64,000 bases of DNA from DATFNI01 sp963787205 (lineage in GTDB: Bacteria > Bacteroidota > Rhodothermia > Balneolales > DATFMH01): contig CAWBCD010000017.1 in NCBI GenBank assembly GCA_963787205.1, positions 1 to 64,000 on the forward strand, in the 5' to 3' direction. Made by a program: the position numbers and the translations under genes. Of the stretch, positions 62,042 to 64,000 are shown piece by piece (position 1 is the first letter of the stretch; the number at the start of each line of letters is the position of its first letter). The notes below the pieces were generated by a model. The model did not search any database and was not told where the DNA came from. It saw nothing but the letters and a program-made list of their open reading frames with translations.

Positions 62042-62879
62042 TTATTCAAAAACGACTGTCCGGTTTTTGTGCAGAAAAACGCGTTCTTCAAGCACCATTT
62101 TCAGAGCTTTGGCCAGTACGATCTTTTCAACATCATGTCCGGCCTGTGCCATATCTTCCGGGGAATAGGTGTGATCGACAGGCAGGATATCCTGGGCGAT
62201 AATGGGACCCATATCCAGATCTTGCGTGACAAAGTGAGCAGTCGCTCCAATAATCTTAACGCCACGCTCAAACGCCTGGCGATAGGGTTGGGCTCCCATA
62301 AATGCAGGAAGAAACGAGTGATGGATGTTTATAATCCGGCTGGAGAAACGATCAATGAAACTGCCGGTTAAAATGCGCATATACTTTGCCAGTACGAGAT
62401 ATTCCGGATTATAGTTGTTGATCATATCCAGTATTTCTTGCTCATGTTCCTCTCGGCTGCGATCCACATGACTGATGTGATGAAACGGGATATTAAATTT
62501 CTCGACAAGAGGCTGAAGGATATCATAATTACTGATCACAGCGCAATATACGGCCCGGCAGATCATCGTAAGCATGGCGTAGCAACAGGTCGCCAATGCA
62601 GTGTGGCTCTTTGGTTACCATCACGACAATCGGTGTTTTTTCGGCAGAAGCAAGCCTGATGTTAGCCTCATCCGGCAGCATAGTCCTCAGCTCAATGAGG
62701 GTTTTTTCAGGAGAACCAGACCCGGAAAAGGCTGTCCGCATGAAAAAATGCCTGTTGGCCGCATCTACAAATTCATGATTCTGAATGATGTTAAATCCGT
62801 TGTTGTAGAGTGTACCGGTCACTTTAGAGACGAGTCCCGGCTCATCCGGACAATCGATTAAGAGCAGGTGTGTTGACAT
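62042..62879 (-). pseudogene. purU: Formyltetrahydrofolate deformylase, frameshifted
   Basis: The first frame (62879 to about 62550) has the ACT domain LLLIDCPDEPGLVSKVTGTL and KTPIVVMVTKEPHCIGDLLL. The second frame has the formyltransferase-fold hydrolase with NIPFHHISHVDRSREEHEQE, YMRILTGSFIDRFSSRIINI and HHSFLPAFMGAQPYRQAFER (catalytic His), ending GATAHFVTQDLDMGPIIAQD. One extra base near 62541-62550 separates them. PurU releases formate from formyl-THF for purine synthesis. As written the catalytic half is out of frame. Confidence 0.88.
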
Positions 62880-63016
62880 TCAAATAATAAAAGGAGGTTC
62901 AAGCCAAGGGTATATGATATGATAATTTGTACCCGCTAACTGAAAATAAGCCATTTTTTGGAAGCGCATAATTTATTATATCCGGCATCAACTGCAAGGG
63001 CCATTTTAAGCAATGG

Positions 63017-64000
63017 TCAAGGCTTTAAACCAACTATTTGTAGACTTGTTCCTTTGTTGATAGAACTTTTTATCTGATCTAAATGCTTTTCTTCTAATTC
63101 TTTTAATGAGTTCTCATCGAAATATTTTGCATAATTGATTGTTCTATTTTTAGGAAATGGATGTTCAGGAAGATTGGGATTCCAAATCAATATTCTTAGT
63201 TTTTTATTCGTATCTAACGCATCTAATATAATTTTGTTTAGGGTAACATCACGGAAGGAAAACCCTATGGCAATGAGAAGATCAGTAGAATTTAATTCTT
63301 CAGAAAAAGCAGAATGTAGAGATTTGAACGGCTCTTCTTTAGGTGTATCCTTGTATCCTGGATAAATTATAGCATTTTGTTTATGAGTTTGTTTTCTGGG
63401 TACTCTGTATACAAAATTCCCATCTCTCCTCCAGTTAACAGAACCGTGCAGTTTATATAGTTTGATTTTGTAACTTTTGAAAAGGTCAAAATTCCAAATC
63501 TGTCCCCTCTGGTTGATTCTCGAATCCATCATACAATAGATTTCTAAGATTAGGTTTATTCCAGAAATTGTTCTCAATGCTCAAGTCATAGTTTGTCGTA
63601 AAAAAACTGATATCAGGACCGAAAAAATCATAAATAGTTGTATAGATTTTGCTCTTTCTTGCTTTTTCGAGGTCCCAATATGTGTCATATACAATTGAAT
63701 ATATTTGATCTATGGTTTGTTCAATTCGGTTGGGTAGAAGATTGATATAATCCTTTAGTAATACAGAGCGATTTTCTTGTGCAATTAAAGTTTTATGTTT
63801 TTGTAAAAAGTACCAATATTGAATTTTGTCGTAATCTTTGCTGTCAATGCAGAAATCTTTAAGGGCTTTGAGTTTAAATAGTATTTCCTCGATGTCAACT
63901 ACGTCAAGTTTAGTCGTTATAAATTCCCTGACATCTATATATGGATCAAATCCGATTACTTTATTTGCCTTGTCCATGAATTCCTTTGTAGTAGGGAATT
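63017..64000 (-). pseudogene. SIR2-like domain protein, frameshifted, 5' end beyond the window
   Basis: The upstream frame is open to the window end and includes FPTTKEFMDKANKVIGFDPY, the usual stretch after the N-terminal GAG motif of SIR2_2 proteins, then ISFFTTNYDLSIENNFW. After a frameshift at CCCC 63504-63507 (GGGG on the coding strand) it continues KLYKLHGSVNWRRDGNFVYR and LLIAIGFSFRDVTLNKIILD. SIR2-like proteins of this kind are often NAD-consuming antiphage effectors. Removing one G restores one long frame. A partner gene, if any, lies outside the window. Confidence 0.82.

Overview
Chromosomal DNA of moderate GC from a bacterium of the Bacteroidota/FCB group. A Balneolota-, Rhodothermota- or Ignavibacteria-like host is my best guess. 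The grounds are a secreted protein ending in an NPFNPTT-type type IX secretion sorting domain, a Bacteroidota-style tyrosine recombinase, many lipoproteins and weak Shine-Dalgarno signals. The gene content is that of a heterotroph: GH3 and GH20 glycosidases, N-acetylglucosamine catabolism, phenylacetate degradation and a gluconate-type permease.

Layout. 0-3 kb: a 5'-truncated GH3 glycosidase, a repeat-rich gap, a small unknown gene and a SlyD-type FKBP. 3.0-14.3 kb: an accessory region that starts at tRNA-Ala(CGC). It holds a frameshifted tyrosine recombinase, an excisionase-like HTH gene, small gene cassettes separated by ~130-bp imperfect palindromes resembling integron attC sites (secretion cargo; PIN/RHH toxin-antitoxin; VOC protein; a three-gene HipBST-type module behind three palindromic operators), a truncated cbrC and a foreign-looking GC-rich MFS gene. 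It ends near a 23-bp degenerate copy of the tRNA 3' end. 14.9-22.3 kb: alpha/beta hydrolase, a nagA-nagB-GH20 catabolic operon and a divergent OPT-family transporter. 22-33 kb: mostly single genes, namely YdeI, O-methyltransferase, two SRPBCC proteins, AraC regulator, UDG-like protein, deformylase and DNA polymerase IV. 33-42 kb: DUF5995, a BtaA-like/GNAT gene pair, an RsbRD-N-like sensor domain and a tandem family of four paralogous lipoproteins. 42.9-56.7 kb: an S9 peptidase and two phenylacetate-degradation gene blocks (paaGHIJY plus an AraC gene; paaZ plus a crotonase), with zwf between them on the other strand. 56.9-64 kb: GntP permease, polysaccharide deacetylase, cupin, TrpB2-like enzyme, a split purU and a SIR2-like gene running off the window.

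Two patterns cut across these regions. First, three unrelated small genes (DUF559, four-helix-bundle, GxxExxY) sit between phenylacetate genes. Each lies in the operon's orientation, is bracketed by its own inverted repeat at about 440-480 bp outer size, and has its C-terminus encoded inside one repeat arm. They look like three families of minimal mobile cassettes. Second, at least six genes carry a one-base frameshift, three of them a GGGG run where GGG restores the frame, and one lipoprotein gene has an in-frame TAG. This is either real gene decay or homopolymer error in the assembly, and it affects how the broken genes should be read.

No rRNA, CRISPR array or complete insertion sequence was seen. 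All family calls come from reading the protein sequences; no database search was run.
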